DNA from: Solen grandis
Taxonomy: Eukaryota > Mollusca > Bivalvia > Adapedonta > Solenidae
Reading direction: 5' to 3'
Assembly (NCBI GenBank): GCA_021229015.1
Contig: CM037778.1
Location: 11,566,956 to 11,630,955, forward strand
Length of the DNA: 64,000 nt
Shown: positions 35,633 through 48,984 of the stretch, piece after piece
How positions within the stretch are numbered: the first letter of the stretch is position 1
Layout: each line of letters starts with the position of its first letter
Notes under the pieces: model-generated
Databases searched by the model: none
What the model saw: the letters and a program-made list of their open reading frames with translations, nothing else
What the model was told of the DNA's origin: nothing
Translations under genes and position numbers: made by a program

Positions 35633-36369
35633 AAGCTCTGTGACGTAGTCAGCTCGGCTCTCATAGGTCATGCATAATCATATGCGTTTGTAACCAAACA
35701 GGTGTGAATGTCCCCATGTCTAACCCGTGCACGGTATAAACACGATTCCCTCGTGAAAGTTGAGGTGTTTGTTTAAGCAACAATACATGTAGTTCTTTAG
35801 AGAAAATGAATTAATGTATTTTCAATTTACATAACATTTGTTTTTCATCAGAGAAATATTTCAATAAAGTTGAGCACTATATACGAATACTCACAGATGA
35901 ACTGGTGCATGCACTTCTATTTTTAGATGCCTTGTATTTATATTTATGTAAATTATGCAGTTTCCGGAACATGTTAGAAACAGTCGAAATGGTGGCTGTG
36001 AAATTCCGTACTTGTTGATACGATTATGGTATTGTAGATATAAGGAATCAGGCAAGGTTTTTTTTTTGTTTTTGTTTTTTTCTTTTTAAATTATTTACTA
36101 TAAAGTTTTTTTTAAAAAAAAATTATTGCATCTTTAAAATTTTTTTTTTTTGTGTGTATAGTCAATAGATCTGACAGAACACTCCTCTAGTTAAGACTGC
36201 ATTCCATGTTTGAATCCATGCAGGGCAGTTTCTCCCTATCAATGATCATTTGTTTATACCATTGTAGATCTACAAATTAACTCAATAACTATGTCAGAAA
36301 CTTAAGCTTATAGAAGGAATTCCAAGACAAAGTCTTGTTTACAGACATTAAATCTAATATGAGGACAGT

Positions 36370-36725
36370 TTATTCAGGCATGTCAGTATTTACAAAAGTA
36401 TAAACATTGGCAGTAACTCGGAAACATACATATATATACTGTTACTCAGGTATTAACACTGGCAGTAACTTGGACATAAACAGACTTACTCAGTAATAAA
36501 CATTGTCAGTAACTCGGACACACATATATAGACTGTTACTCAGGTATAAACACTGGCAGTAACTGGGACATAAACAGACTTACTCAGTAATAAACATTGT
36601 CAGTAACTCGGACACACATATATAGACTGTTACTCAGGTATAAACACTGGCAGTAACTCGGACACACATATATAGACTGTACTCAGGTATAAACACTGGT
36701 AGTAACTGGGACATACATAGACTTG
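36370..36725. repeat. ~50-bp tandem array, left block
   Basis: Units contain ggcagtaactcggacac, atatatagactgttactcagg and tataaacac. About seven units; two successive units at 36530-36650 are nearly identical. Confidence 0.9.
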
Positions 36726-37204
36726 TACTACAGGAGTTTGAAGTTCTATCAATAAATAAGTAATATATAGTAAACGATAAGCCCCATACATAATAAAAAA
36801 AACACAAGGAATAGAACGCTATTTTGACACCCAACCACGTTTCGGTGAATTATACGATCGGAATAATGAATGGTAGCAATCTAGTGAGCCTACTCGAAAG
36901 AGTATACTAAAATGTCATAACACAAGCAGACACGTATAGCCGATTTCTTCTGCGTCCCTAAGGTTGTAACTTCCCTGCATGTTTCCCACAAAGATCGCCT
37001 AAGTGTAATCCCGACGGAACTGGTTATTAATATAAATGAAATGATAAGTGCTGCTGATAAATATAGTTTTTTTTTAAGAGAAGGACAAAGCATTGAAAAA
37101 ATGCCATAAGCAATAGTATGACCCAATACAAATACAGGTGGCCCCTTTTCAGAGATGTAATGGGCCACTGGCTCCTTCTGTGGCAATCCCAGATTGAACT
37201 CTGC
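36726..37204. other. 480-bp unique segment inside the tandem array
   Basis: Non-repetitive sequence that interrupts the array and is richer in CpG than the flanks. On the minus strand 36890-37219 is open for 109 codons, with a hydrophobic stretch (AALIISFILITSSVGI). No family is recognised and the first codons fall in the repeat, so I do not call a gene. Confidence 0.6.
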
Positions 37205-37560
37205 AGTAACTCGACACACATAAAAAAAATATACTTTTACTCAGGTATAAACACTGGCAGTAACTCGGACATACTTATATAGACTTTTACTCAGGTATAA
37301 ACATTAGCAGTAACTCGGACATACTTATATAGACTTTTACTCAGGTATAAACATTAGCAGTAACTCAGACATACTTATATAGACTTTTACTCAGGTATAA
37401 ACACTGGCAGTAACTCGGACATACATAATTATATAGACTTTTACTCAAGTATAAACATTAGCAGTAACTCAGAAACACATATATATAAACTTTTACTCAG
37501 GTATAAACATAGGCAGTAACTCAGAAACTCATAAATAAATATAGAATTTTACTCAAGTAT
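37205..37560. repeat. ~50-bp tandem array, right block
   Basis: Same unit family as the left block, with gcagtaactcggacatac and tatatagacttttactcagg variants, about seven units. Confidence 0.9.
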
Positions 37561-38321
37561 GAACATTGGCATAAAGGCAGTGACTTAGCCTAAACAGGAA
37601 GAATCCCTAAGGACAGACAGATGTTCCACACTAATGAATATTCAGAGAGTGGGGTCCCTCTAGCTTGTCCTATCACCCCCATCTGAGCATGTCCACAAAG
37701 TGACTGATCCACGTTCCTCATCATCTGACCTTCACATACCTGTTATTCACCCTCTACAATTTTTATGAGCCAGTATGGCAAAAAAAAAATCAATATAGAA
37801 AATTTATGACGAGGAAGGAATTCTGCGCACAACTTCTCTGATTATTAGTTAATGAATAAATAAAATCGGGCAATATCTGTTAGAGTGCATGATAACGAGA
37901 GGAAGAAAACATGCTGAATATGTCTAATACATGATAACTACCCTCTGATCACTCCGGGTAATATCTAGGGTAAGGTAGATAATGAGACCTGGGAGTCTGG
38001 TGACCTCTGACCCCTGTGCAGAATTCTCAAAAAACTACCAAGCAAGGGGCACAAAATGCTGTGAAGAAGGTGCAACACTTTTGCTTGAAGGCGCAATCCA
38101 TCACGATAGCTGATGAGGGAAAAAAAGGAGCTGGCAAAGAAATCAGAAGTTGGAAGTGATATTGTCATGCACTGTATGGTTTTAAGATATGCGTCTTTAA
38201 ATGCCTTGGCTATGAAATCTCTTAGATATGCCAAAACAAGGGGAAAGCCTGATCCAACTGCAAGCAGTTTTCTTCTCCCTAGGCAACTATTATAATGCTC
38301 CCTCAAATAAGTAGTAGTCAA

Positions 38322-38608
38322 AAGTTTGTTTTTTGGATTTAACATCCAGCAAACAGTATGTCTCATTTGGAGACTATGTCTACTTTAGACAAAGTGCTGC
38401 CACACTGCAGTATAACGCTGTAGACATGTGGCATGATACCACACCCAGTCACATTACCCTGACAACAGGCCAACCTGTCCTGGAACTGCCCTTATATGCT
38501 GATGCCAAGCAAGGGAGCTATACCTGAGTGTCATTTTTTACAACTTGCTGGTGATCAAACCTATGACCTCCCGCTCCCAAGGCAGATGCGCTAACCACTC
38601 TGACAATG
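38322..38608 (-). mobile_element. tRNA-derived SINE, type 1
   Basis: Minus orientation: gacatgtggcatgatacca, caacctgtcctggaactgcc and ccaagcaagggagctata body, with a head remnant gcgctaaccactctgac. Confidence 0.88.
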
Positions 38609-38616
38609 TATCAAAA

Positions 38617-38667
38617 AGTATAAAACCTGATCTGCCTGTGAAAACTTGCAGGCTGATCTGGTTATAT
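38617..38667. repeat. Solo hairpin fragment of the M1 MITE core
   Basis: taaaacctgatctgcctg, loop, caggctgatctggtta: paired arms without TTAA termini. Confidence 0.6.
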
Positions 38668-40210
38668 ACTGGTCCCAAAGGTCATTCTCATACTGAGGTG
38701 TCAAGGACACGGCTAATTGGATGAACAGAGATCAGGATATGTTAAAAGAAAGTACAGGTTTTATACAAAAATATTAATTAAAACTGCAACCCCCCCCCCT
38801 CCAACAAGGTTTTTTCCTTTTTTTATTTCAACTAGGGGGCCCTTGTTATACAGATAATGAGACAAGTTTAGGGGTCATTTGGTCAATTTTAAGGTTGAAA
38901 CTGACATTTCTGAATGTCATGGAAAGTCCTGTTAGTGCTGTTTTTACACTTGTTTGAATCATCAAAATAGTTGCACTCATCTACTTGCGTATATTTATAA
39001 ATATGACAAAGGAGTCATCAAAGAACCATTACTGCAGTATGCATTTACCTATACTGGAATGAAAAACATGTAACATTACTTGTCTCAACACATGCCAACA
39101 ACAGTTGTTTAAAATCCATCTAATTGAAAACAATAATACTATAGTTAAGAAATAAAACATATTTCCTCTCCATATGAGCTTTATTTTGAATACATCTGTT
39201 TGAAAACAATAATAAATCATAACCTGCCATGAGTAATTTGATGTTGAATTATAAAGCCAATGTCATGGCCTTCCAAGTCTCAAAGTACTGGTCCAACGCA
39301 GGAGCTGACAAGTTTCCAATCCACATAAAATTAATTAGATAAACAAACTTCAGTTTACATCCCTCTATTACTAACCAAGAACCGTGTAAAAGAAGTTCTG
39401 AGACATTCAGCATCCATACATCGTTTTCTTTCCCATGCAGTATACTATATATTTTTTCCAATATCCATTATCAGCTACAACCAGGTTCAGTCTAAAAATA
39501 GCCTCCTCCAGGATAAAAAAGAAGCAGTAATATCTCAGAATTAGTCAGCCTCACAAAAATGTTTCACTGATAGACAGCTGAAGAATATAATGAATTGTAC
39601 CTTTCAACACCTGATAGCAGAGAGAGAGGGGCAAATTCTAGGGTTAGAGAAAGGCTGGCATAGGGATCTAGGGACAGCTGCACTGTATGAGGGACCAAGC
39701 AGGGGTCACTGGCGACAGTGAGGTGGTCCTTAACTTGACCTGTTGGTTAGAAGAGGGTGTTGGGAATCAAGGGTAAGAAAATGGGGGTGGGATTGGGTGG
39801 AAACTTGGATCTGAGTGCAGCAAAAGCTGGACTTTTGAAGTATGTTGTACGTAAGGGAAAAGGGTAGGATTCAGTAAGAGAGGAACTTCTAAAGAAGGAG
39901 ACATGGAAGGGATGCTGGAGAGGTGAGTTTAGGTGATATGTAGGAAACAGTGGCTGAATCTGATGATAGGAGATGATAGAAGATGAAGATCTAGTCTCTA
40001 GGCAATAATAGGTAAACAGTCTGTCTGGAGCTGTGATGAAAACAAAATTCCCACATTAAAGGTATATAAAGTTTTCGACTAGTCTAGATAACAGTGTAAG
40101 TCTGTGATAACTGATTCAGATGAGGCCAACAGGGAGAATTACAGGGGTGCAGTGAAGGGAAGATGAAGTATACAGAACACAAGTTTAACCTTATGAAAAC
40201 TATTGATAAG

Positions 40211-40926
40211 AACAAGAGGGCCATGATGGCCCTGAATCGCTTACCTGATTATAAATGAGCAACATATGTTGGATTTTTCATATTGACCTACTTTTTGACA
40301 TCACATGACCCACTTTCGAGCTTGACCAAGATTTATGGAAACAGACATTCCGACCAATTTTCATGAAGATCGGGCCAAAAATGTGGCCCCTAGAGTGTTT
40401 AACAAGGTTTTTCTAAGATTTGACCTCATGACCTACTTTTTGACCCCACATGACCCAATTTCGAACTTGTCCAAGATTTTATGGAGAGAAACATTCTGAC
40501 CAAGTTTCATAAAGATTGGGCCAAAAATGTGGCCTCAAGAGTGTTAACAAGGTTTTTCTAAGATTTGACCTCATGATTTACTTTTTGACCCCACATGACC
40601 CAAATTGGAACTTGTCCAAGATTTTATGGAGAGAAACATTCTGACCAAGTTTCATAAAGATTGGGCCAAAAATGTGGCCTCTAGAGTGTTAACAAGGTTT
40701 TACTAAGATTTGACCTCGTGACCTACTTTTTGACCCCACATGACCCAATTTCAAACTTGTCCAAGATTTTATGGAGACAAAGATTCTGACCAAGTTTCAT
40801 GAAGATTGGCCCAGAAATATGGCCTCTAGAGTGTTAACAAGCCAAATTGTTGACGACGCACAACGGACGACGGACGAAGGGCCATCACAAAAGCTCACCC
40901 TTGAGCACATTGTGCTCAGGTGAGCT
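40211..40926 (-). mobile_element. HINE/pearl-like element H1, copy 3 (inverted)
   Basis: Minus orientation: aacaagagggccatgatggc first, then four ~148-bp units (gacctactttttgacccc ... gccaaaaatgtggcc), a cgcacaacggacgacggacg run and the terminal hairpin (tgagcacattgtgctca, ggtgagct). The ends match copies 1 and 2 but the core sequence is different. Confidence 0.7.
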
Positions 40927-41029
40927 AAAAATAACCTATGCAACAAACATTACAAAAGATCAGCCTGCAACTAAATCAAGAGGTACACAATTTTTCATTC
41001 AGGATGTTTATCTGATTGTTTCCAGCCTA

Positions 41030-41267
41030 CAATATTTTGGTCATTTGCAGACTATGTCTACAGACAGATATAGTGCTCTCACACTGCAGTTTCATGCAAG
41101 TACCACACCCTGGGGTCACACCATCATGACACCAAGCTAACTACCCTTAGCTGAGCGCCTAGCATTGGAGCTATACTATAATACCATTTTTTACGACTTT
41201 GGTTTGTTGCGGCATGACCGCCCAAGTTCGAGCCAGACAGTAACCACTGGGCCACCGGGACCGTTCA
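41030..41267 (-). mobile_element. tRNA-derived SINE, type 1 (diverged)
   Basis: gacagatatagtgctctcac, ctgagcgcctagcattgg and the head remnant accactgggccaccgggacc identify a minus-strand copy. Confidence 0.78.
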
Positions 41268-42846
41268 TGTCTCATTCATTCAGGTAGACTTCTGAAATGG
41301 GAATGTGGCTCTCAGAACATCTTTATTAAGGTGAAAACTGCCTCCAGTCTGACCCAGCCTTTCACAGGTGCAATAGTGTAAAAGCCCTTAAAAGGTGCAT
41401 CCAGGTGGAAAAGTGTTAAGGGGGAAACAAATGAGTATAATTATGATTGGACCATCAAAACAACCTATCAAAAGAGCCTGATTATTTACACACCTGATTT
41501 CCATGTAGGCATGCATCTGTAAATGGGATAATGAGGTGTATAGTAACTGGGGTTCACTAGAGTGTTCACTCAGACAGGATTATAGAAATAGGGTTGACTT
41601 GAGAGAGAGAGACAGGGAAAGGGGAGAAAAAAAGGAGGAAAGAGATACTGATATTTATAGAGAGATAGAGACAGAAAGCATTTAGTAGTATAAGAGATAA
41701 GAAGGAAATGACATTTGTCACCTTAGCTAACAATATAAAAACCTTATCAGCCTGAAATTCTTTCAGTCTAGGGCTAATCTGATTGATAATGGTCACGAAG
41801 GCTTTTTTTTTCAAGTTTACTTATATAGACATTTTTCCCAAGTGATACATTGGTAAATTGTGATAACATTGTTGGGCACATGCACACACACTTACCTTGA
41901 TTTTCAACACATATCCAGCTTGATTTAATCAGCCATTATAATAACAAAAACAATTCAACTAAGAGAATTTCCTCAAACTTGGTAACCACAATCCACTGGT
42001 GATCCAAAGGTATCTGATATAAACTAGTCAATGGCCCCTGAGCCAGTTATATATCTCTCACTTGCCTCTTTATCTCTTATACCCATATGCATGTATTTTT
42101 TTAATCTAACAAAACATTGCTCAAAGTCTTTCTTATCAGAGATAAAAAAAAGACCTCATACAAGCAGGCATTCAGTTAACTTTATTCAAACAAGAACAAG
42201 GTTGACAATAAATTTCCTTTCAACTGTACTGGTAATATTCCGTGTATAAACAACTTTTCCTTCCTTTTATTCTGAGATTCCGTTATTATGAAATGTACAC
42301 AGACATGGACAACAGAGGGGCAGGACTGATTGTACTGTGAATCAATGCTATTTTTCATCATTTTCATTTATTATCTTAACCTGTTCCTGTGAGAACCAGT
42401 TCTGGAGAAAAAGCATCTGAAAGCAACTGATATATATGCCTCTGTACTGATATCAATAGAGTTTTTATTAAGAAAAAAAAAATATGAAAACTAGAAACCT
42501 TAAGGCTTGGAAAGGCCACCACGACAAGGTGATACTGTGCTCACTGTAAAATTGCGGCATGTTACCATACTTGACAAATTAGGTTCTCGTAGACATTTAC
42601 TCTTAATTTTGAGATTGAACTCCCAATTTTTCTGACCTGCAGCCCCTATATATGAACACAAAATTTTTGGCAAATCTTTGTAATTTTTGGACTCCAAAGT
42701 TAGGCAGTAAATAGAAAATCCTTGTGACCAAATTTTATCGCAAAAAGTTTTGATTTTTATTCATGTCATTATCATACCTTGCAAACTTCATATTTCAGCT
42801 TAAAAACAAAAATCTTATTAGATGTCCCTCAACAATTATTTGTTTG

Positions 42847-43118
42847 TTTTGTTGGATATAACTTCCCACTAACAGTAGACAATGAGTATTTGAGACAATG
42901 TCTGCTTGAGACGGATATGTAGTGCTGCCACACTGCAGTATAACTCCATAAACAAGTGGCATGATACTACACCCATTCATATCCTGACACCCGGCCAACC
43001 ACTCCTCAGCCTGGACTACACTGTATGTATTCTGTCAGCACAAGCACCATTTTTATTGTGACTTGTACGTCATGGTAGGAGATTGAACCTACAACCTCCT
43101 ACTCCCCTGCCGCTCTTA
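42847..43118 (-). mobile_element. tRNA-derived SINE, type 1
   Basis: tagtgctgccacactgcagt and gtggcatgatactacaccc in minus orientation, with a degraded head (gattgaacctacaacctcc). Confidence 0.82.
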
Positions 43119-45411
43119 AAAAAAAATAATTGAAATAATGCATGGACTGCTATGGTGGGGATATAAAGAAGTGAGCTAGAAAACTCATACAAGCCAGGAA
43201 ATCTCCTCAGAACTCTGACAGGCAGACCACATAACATGAAATACTGTGTTCTAAATATACACCTCATAAATACATTGTATAAAGGGCAGCTGTGAAAAGT
43301 TCAACGCAGTCACAATGGCATACCTTCCTATCTTTTATTCATGACAGGAAAGGCAGACAAAATGGCAAGTCGGTAGATGAGGCAGAGCCAGAGTTCAGAG
43401 AGACTGACACACTGATTGACAGAAGCAGACAAACAGACAGACACACATCGTGAGTTAGGATAAACACTCGATCAACTTGAGACTGCCAGGGTGTCTGTGT
43501 ACAAGACCCGAACCAGACTTTCCTACCTCCAATCAAAGACATACACAAACCGAAACAAGTTACATAACTTTCTAAATAATGACAACTAAATTACAACAGA
43601 ACTGTTTAAAACCTTGTGCTGGGATTACCATTCGAGTGCCAGAAATTCAACGTTCTACATCCCGCCACTTTGCTCTATGTTTAGCACAGGAATGTCTTCG
43701 TTTTTTTCCCCGGCACAAGGTTTTACACTGTGTCTTTGAGAGAGGCTCACTCGGAAACATTCCAGTATCCGTGGAAACATCTGCCTGACCTTGAGAAACA
43801 TCTGTTCCTCGTAGACCATTATCTTTTTCTCCGCTAACAAAAATGTGCTCTAATACTTGAGTAATGCATTTCAGAAACAATGTTGTCAAAATTGTTTAAA
43901 TTTATGCCTATCTGAAATACTTTATTTTTATTATCCTTCCTACTTCAGAACATGGAAAATACTTGTAACATCCTCCAAATTCATGAATATATATATACTT
44001 TAACTTCTCTTTTTACAGAAGGAAAGTTTTTAAATAAAGAAAAACATTAAGACCATCCATAAAACAATAAACAAGGCTGGAAAGTGTCAATTCTTCATGG
44101 AGTTATTGTAATTCTTTTGGGAAACTTTGAGTTTGTACAACTTCTACAAATTCCTGACTATATTTTTTTCAACAGTTTTCCCTTTTAATACCTTGATCAT
44201 TATAAAAGCAGGACTTTACTGTACCAATCTGAACCAGACCACAACCTTAATCTTTACCATTTTAAATTTCTAAATTGGACTTGCCCTTTTCTGCATTTTG
44301 GACTGTACCATAAGTTGTTTATAGGGGTGCTTGTAGACATGTGGTATGATACCACACCCGGTCACATTACCCTGAAACTTGGGCCAACCAGTCCTGGAGC
44401 TACCCTTAAATGCTAAGCCAGGGAGTTATACCAGTACCATTTATAACGACTTTGATATGTCACAGCTGAAAATCGAACCCACGACTTCCTGATTCTAGGG
44501 AAGATGCTCTAACCACTCGGCCATCAGGACTGGTTAGTATTGTAAGGTCAATTCTTCTTTAACTACAAGGAATGTATTAAGATATATCCCCCCCCACCCC
44601 CCACACACACATACATAAGTATATTAACAGAGCTCTGTGATGAGGAAATCTTTATTTTTGCTCCCTAGTGGATATGGGCTCACTACCTCTGATTGTACCC
44701 ACTGACCAATGCTTACAGAGATATTATCCATGATCCTTAACTAAGATTCACACATTGTTTTAAGGAAACAAGTTTTTGCTCCTCTCAATGGTTCCTGGGA
44801 TGGATCAGTATTTAGTGTCAGGCATTTAAAACAAGGGTTAATCTTTGATATATCACATATCACAATCATCTACTTCATTTTTTTAAAATAAAAAAATTAT
44901 AATGAGCAATCTTGGATCAATTTATTACTATAAGAAAATAAATAACAGCTGAAGACATCAAGGAAATGACCTGTCTTCAAATAGAAACCAGACCTGCTCT
45001 TATAGTAACTTGCAGTCTGATCAGGTTTAACACTGTTTGCTACTTCTTACTACCATGGGAATTAGAAATATACTCTTGTCAATTAAACCTATTCAGTCTG
45101 AGAGTGTAATCAAGCATTGTTTTGATTGGCATGTCATATAATGATAAATTAATATTCTTAATACCTGTTTTTTTCACATTACTAAATAGCTAACTTATTA
45201 TGACAATATAAATGTCATGAAAATCCAAACATCTGTGAATTTTTCTTCTTCACCTGCCTAGAGTGATTACTTCATTTTTTTTCCCCCTGAGGATCAAATC
45301 TATATCTCTCTTGAAATGATCATTTCAAACATTAGAATGGGTTAGGTCAGTGACCTGGGAAACAGAACAAAACCCTTTCACATTACACTAAGATTTCTGC
45401 ACATTCCACAG
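43119..45411. other. Non-coding sequence; inverted repeat at 43.6 kb
   Basis: aaaaccttgtgctggg (43610) and ccccggcacaaggtttt (about 43709-43725) can pair. The enclosed GC-richer segment is open on both strands, without a family match. C/CA tract near 44588-44611. Confidence 0.45.
44325..44532 (-). mobile_element. tRNA-derived SINE, type 1
   Basis: Minus orientation copy with a good head: aaccactcggccatcagga is the A-box region, and cgaacccacgacttcctg the B box. The tail domain is lost. Confidence 0.85.
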
Positions 45412-45594
45412 CTCAGACTCTTGAAATGTTACGATGTAGAATGTAGAAAAAGGAGCAATGATGGCTCTGATATAGGCCAAGTAGAAACTGCTGCCTCTGC
45501 TGAAGCTAAAAATAGCCCGGCAGCACTCGCTGTAAGCGCCATGCTCTTGAGTATACTATGGCTATTGTATGCCAGTACTTCTTGGAATGTATAG
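45412..45594 (+). CDS. Candidate 3'-terminal exon: unrecognised protein with GPI-signal-like or single-pass membrane tail
   Basis: After an acceptor-like CACAG (45407-45411) there is an open frame of 60 residues in phase 0, ending at TAG 45592-45594. The N-terminal part is hydrophilic, with Cys at residues 6 and 11 and a basic CRKRS motif. A small-residue stretch (AASAEAKNS) leads into a hydrophobic segment at residues 36-54 (PAALAVSAMLLSILWLLYA), then six polar or mixed residues and the stop. That order resembles a C-terminal GPI-attachment signal or a membrane anchor with almost no cytoplasmic tail. I do not recognise the family. Caution: the opposite strand over the same bases is also open (45429-45671) and hydrophobic, so the strand is not certain, and the acceptor tract is only moderately pyrimidine-rich. 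AATAAA lies at 46090-46095, but inside a transposon relic. Confidence 0.33.
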   Translation, partial: LRLLKCYDVECRKRSNDGSDIGQVETAASAEAKNSPAALAVSAMLLSILWLLYASTSWNV

Positions 45595-45852
45595 TGAGAG
45601 TGGGATGCTATGCTCTCAGGTTGGGAAAAAAAAGAAATGTTGTAATACTCCCTTGTAAACAATCCAAACACTGTCAGGGTTAATTTACCAACAATATAAC
45701 CAACATTTCTTCCAACTCATGCATGTGAAATACTCAAGTACAAGGGAGTCAAGTTTTCCTTAAATTGCAAAAGCTACAACTATATATCAAAAGGTAGTTT
45801 CTTGATAGATCTTACTGCAATCATCTTCAGTTTTTAACCTTCAGTGTTTAAT

Positions 45853-46206
45853 CAGGGTTCCCACAAAATTGAAAAATCAAAATTCCCTGACTTTTCCCTC
45901 AATTTTCCCTGACCAAACTCAAAATTCACTGACCAATTGAAGGGCAAATCCAGTGGCAAATACGGATATTCCAAAACTAAGTTACTTCTAGATAATTTTT
46001 TATTTTCAAACATGAAATGATGGTGTGCCAGTTGGATGCTATTTGTAACTTATCTAATAATATGCAAATCTGACCATTCAAATTGACTGAATAAAGCTAA
46101 ATGGAAGAAACTGCCTTAGCCTTTTCTTATTATAATCCTCCAGCTGTTTGGTTGACATTCCTTGATTGTAAAATTCCCTGACTTTTCCATGACTGTGGAA
46201 ACCCTG
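45853..46206. mobile_element. hAT-like MITE
   Basis: Left end cagggttcccacaaaattg and right end tgactgtggaaaccctg are imperfect inverted repeats with the CAGGG start typical of hAT elements. Repeated ttccctgactttt(cc) motifs lie inside both ends. The interior is about 300 bp, AT-rich and non-coding. An 8-bp target duplication is not clear. Confidence 0.6.
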
Positions 46207-48035
46207 TTAATTATATCATATCAATTTAATGTCAACTGAAATATGAGTTCTTACAATTATATAAATCCATCTAAATGGTTTCTAGACTGGACAAGTACTT
46301 TGAGTGTGGGAAGTCCATAAAATATAACTTATTGCTCTCAATTGGGTTTGAACCCACAATCTTTGGATTCCAATTTATGTGTTACCACTTACTACATTCT
46401 AGCATAATGCTTAAAGTTTGATTTGTAGAAGAGGTCTCTTTACCTTTACATACTCAATGAAAAGTTCATCATATATTTCAAGTACAGGTCAAATTGACAT
46501 CAAAGTGAAGGTCAGTTCTTTGGGTCTGAGAGTGTCATGCAAAGAAATATTTGTTGTTTGAAAATGAATGTATTCCATGAAACCAAAATCAAGTCTTTTT
46601 TGTACAGTTTTATTGAAGATAACCATATATACATGTATGTGACAATATCAGTAATACATGCAGTGACATCCATATAATGGATAGGTCCATGACCTTTTCG
46701 AACTGTAATATTTACAAAGGATCCACAACCAGTAGTCTACATGGCAATGTCTGTGGGTAAAGTTTATCATAACTAGATTAAATGGTCACAACTCCGATCA
46801 TAATCCATTACAAGTGAAGGAAGCACTCGGAGGAACTGTCTGATCTGGGTCATCTCTGATTGCTAAGGCATCAAAACACGACTATCTGGGTTCTCACTAG
46901 GATTCTGGTAACTGTAGTCCTTGAAAAAGATAGGCCAAAAAGTTGGGAGTTTTCTCATTTATTCATCAAAACCAACTATTTTTGTATTTTGAAATTCAAA
47001 AATTCAGAAAAGCAGGAGTCTTCACATAAAATGATCCAGGCCCAGTTACATAATTCTTGGAAGTATAAATGGTACTTAAGTATGCTTTCATACTCACTCA
47101 AACTTATATTCAATTAGTCCAGGATTTGAGTATGATAATTTCAAATTTTATTCTGAGATCGTACTGAAGTATTATCCATACTCCATATCAGGTTTGCTTT
47201 AAAAGCCTGTCAATATTTGGTAATTTTAATAGGTTAAAGTTCAGTATGATCCATGGACAGCCCATGAATTAACTGTTTTAAGATATGATGTCAATCACAG
47301 GATTCTGGATTCTGATTGGTTAAGACTCAGGATATGCATGCACTCTTGGTTAAGAGAAAGACTCTCAGAATATACAGGAAATGTATGAATACTTAACTGA
47401 GTTTCACAAGATCACTGAACAATATCAATTGTTCTCTCTGCAATTGATTTCAAAGTTCAATGCTGACTTGTGGTGTTCTATTTTGAAACAAATTTGTATA
47501 CCATCATCTATTTTTAAGTATTTGTACAGTCTGAACTTATATACTCAAACTTGGAAAAGAAAGAAATTGTCCTAGAATGTGACCTTACAGCCTGACCAAG
47601 ATAATGACCCTGGTGCCTCAGCTACTAATGACCAAAGGTTGGATCTATAAAAAACTTCATTATGTACCAAAAGCTGGATCACTGAGTAATCATAATATCT
47701 ATTGTTCTCAATGTCAAAGATTGCGAAGTTCACTTTTGATATGTCCGGTTTTGACAGAACATTACATTTTGTCATCATTTAAACGTGACAAAATTGATGC
47801 CTCAAACCATCCTTATTCCTTAAAAAAATCAGCTTTCTAGTGTCTATTCAAGAGCTGAGAATAAAAATTTAAGCAAAGGGTATTTATATTGTATTGTATA
47901 AATTTTACATTTACTGAGATGCTAAATTCATCTTCTGACATCTTAGTCCCTTTATCTGGGCTCTGAAAGTACTTTGCACCTCAGAATGCCAAGAAAAAAT
48001 CTTACAAAAGGGGATTCAGCACATGGTTACCTTAT
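46207..48035. other. AT-rich non-coding stretch
   Basis: Nothing recognised. Short frames at 46860, 47381 and 47604 have random-like composition. Confidence 0.45.
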
Positions 48036-48348
48036 GATTTAACGACCCACTGACAGTACTTCAGTCATATTGAGACAATGTCTATTTAATTGGGACAGAT
48101 ATAGTGCTGCCACACTGCAGTATCACGCCCTAGACATATGGCATAATACCACACCCAATCACATTATCCTAACACCAGGCCAACCAGTCCTGAATCTACC
48201 CTTATATGCTAGGCGCCAAGCAATGGGGCTATAACAGTAGCATTTTTTATGACTTTGGTATGTCAAGGACAGGGATTGATTGAACCCACAACCTACAACT
48301 TCCTTATTCAATGACTGAAGCTCTGTCCAAGCAGCCACCATGAGAGAC
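48036..48348 (-). mobile_element. tRNA-derived SINE, type 1 (near full length)
   Basis: Minus orientation: tttaacgacccactgacagt and cttcagtcatattgag tail, gtgctgccacactgcagt body, and head remnant gtccaagcagccaccatga. Confidence 0.85.
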
Positions 48349-48984
48349 AAATGTGGTACTAGGAGAAATCCTGTAGTATGGTGTCTAGATGGACACTGTA
48401 ATCTCTCGCCCACTCTACTGGGTATCAAACCAGATACACATCAGTGAGAACAAAGTGTGTTAACTGTTATCACTATCCCATCCAGGTAACCATAATGTCT
48501 ACTGGCAAATATGCTGCACCAACTGTACGTATTATACAATGTACATGCAAAGTTATATTTAAGCTGTTGAAATATTTAAACTACCTATCAGTTGCATTTT
48601 AAAATAAAACGACTGGATTATAAGCGAGCTTCCAGCCATACCGCCCCATGTACAATTACTTAACAACAGGTGAGACTGTTTAGTCATTAATGTTCAAGAG
48701 ACTGCCTACTGTGCCAGTATTATAGAGTGATTAAAATCAACCAAGCAAAACACTCAACCATTCGGAGTTCCACGGTGGAGATGTGGCCCTGCAATGTGAT
48801 GATCTCTGTGAAGGAAGGTTCAGTTGGGTATTTATGTTTTATGTCTCATCAACAGTTTTCCAGTCATAAGGAGAGAGAGTCTAAAAGAGATATACGTATT
48901 ACAATCACATTAACACTTAACTAACAGCCATGTTGCATCACACCATATACCTGACCAACAATTTTTGGGGAACACTACATGAAT

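Larger units (their letters stand above)
37561..42846. other. Non-coding sequence between SINEs
   Basis: About 39600-40000 is strongly purine-biased on the + strand (G and A runs). At 37965-38366 both strands have open frames without recognised motifs. 41590-41690 is GA-rich. No gene called. Confidence 0.45.

Noticed and set aside
37965..38366. 133-codon minus-strand frame
   Set aside because: No family motif, partly overlaps a SINE, and the opposite strand is equally open.
43339..43440. Plus-strand open segment after catgacag with an Arg/Asp/Thr-rich peptide
   Set aside because: Composition is driven by an imperfect gacaga repeat.
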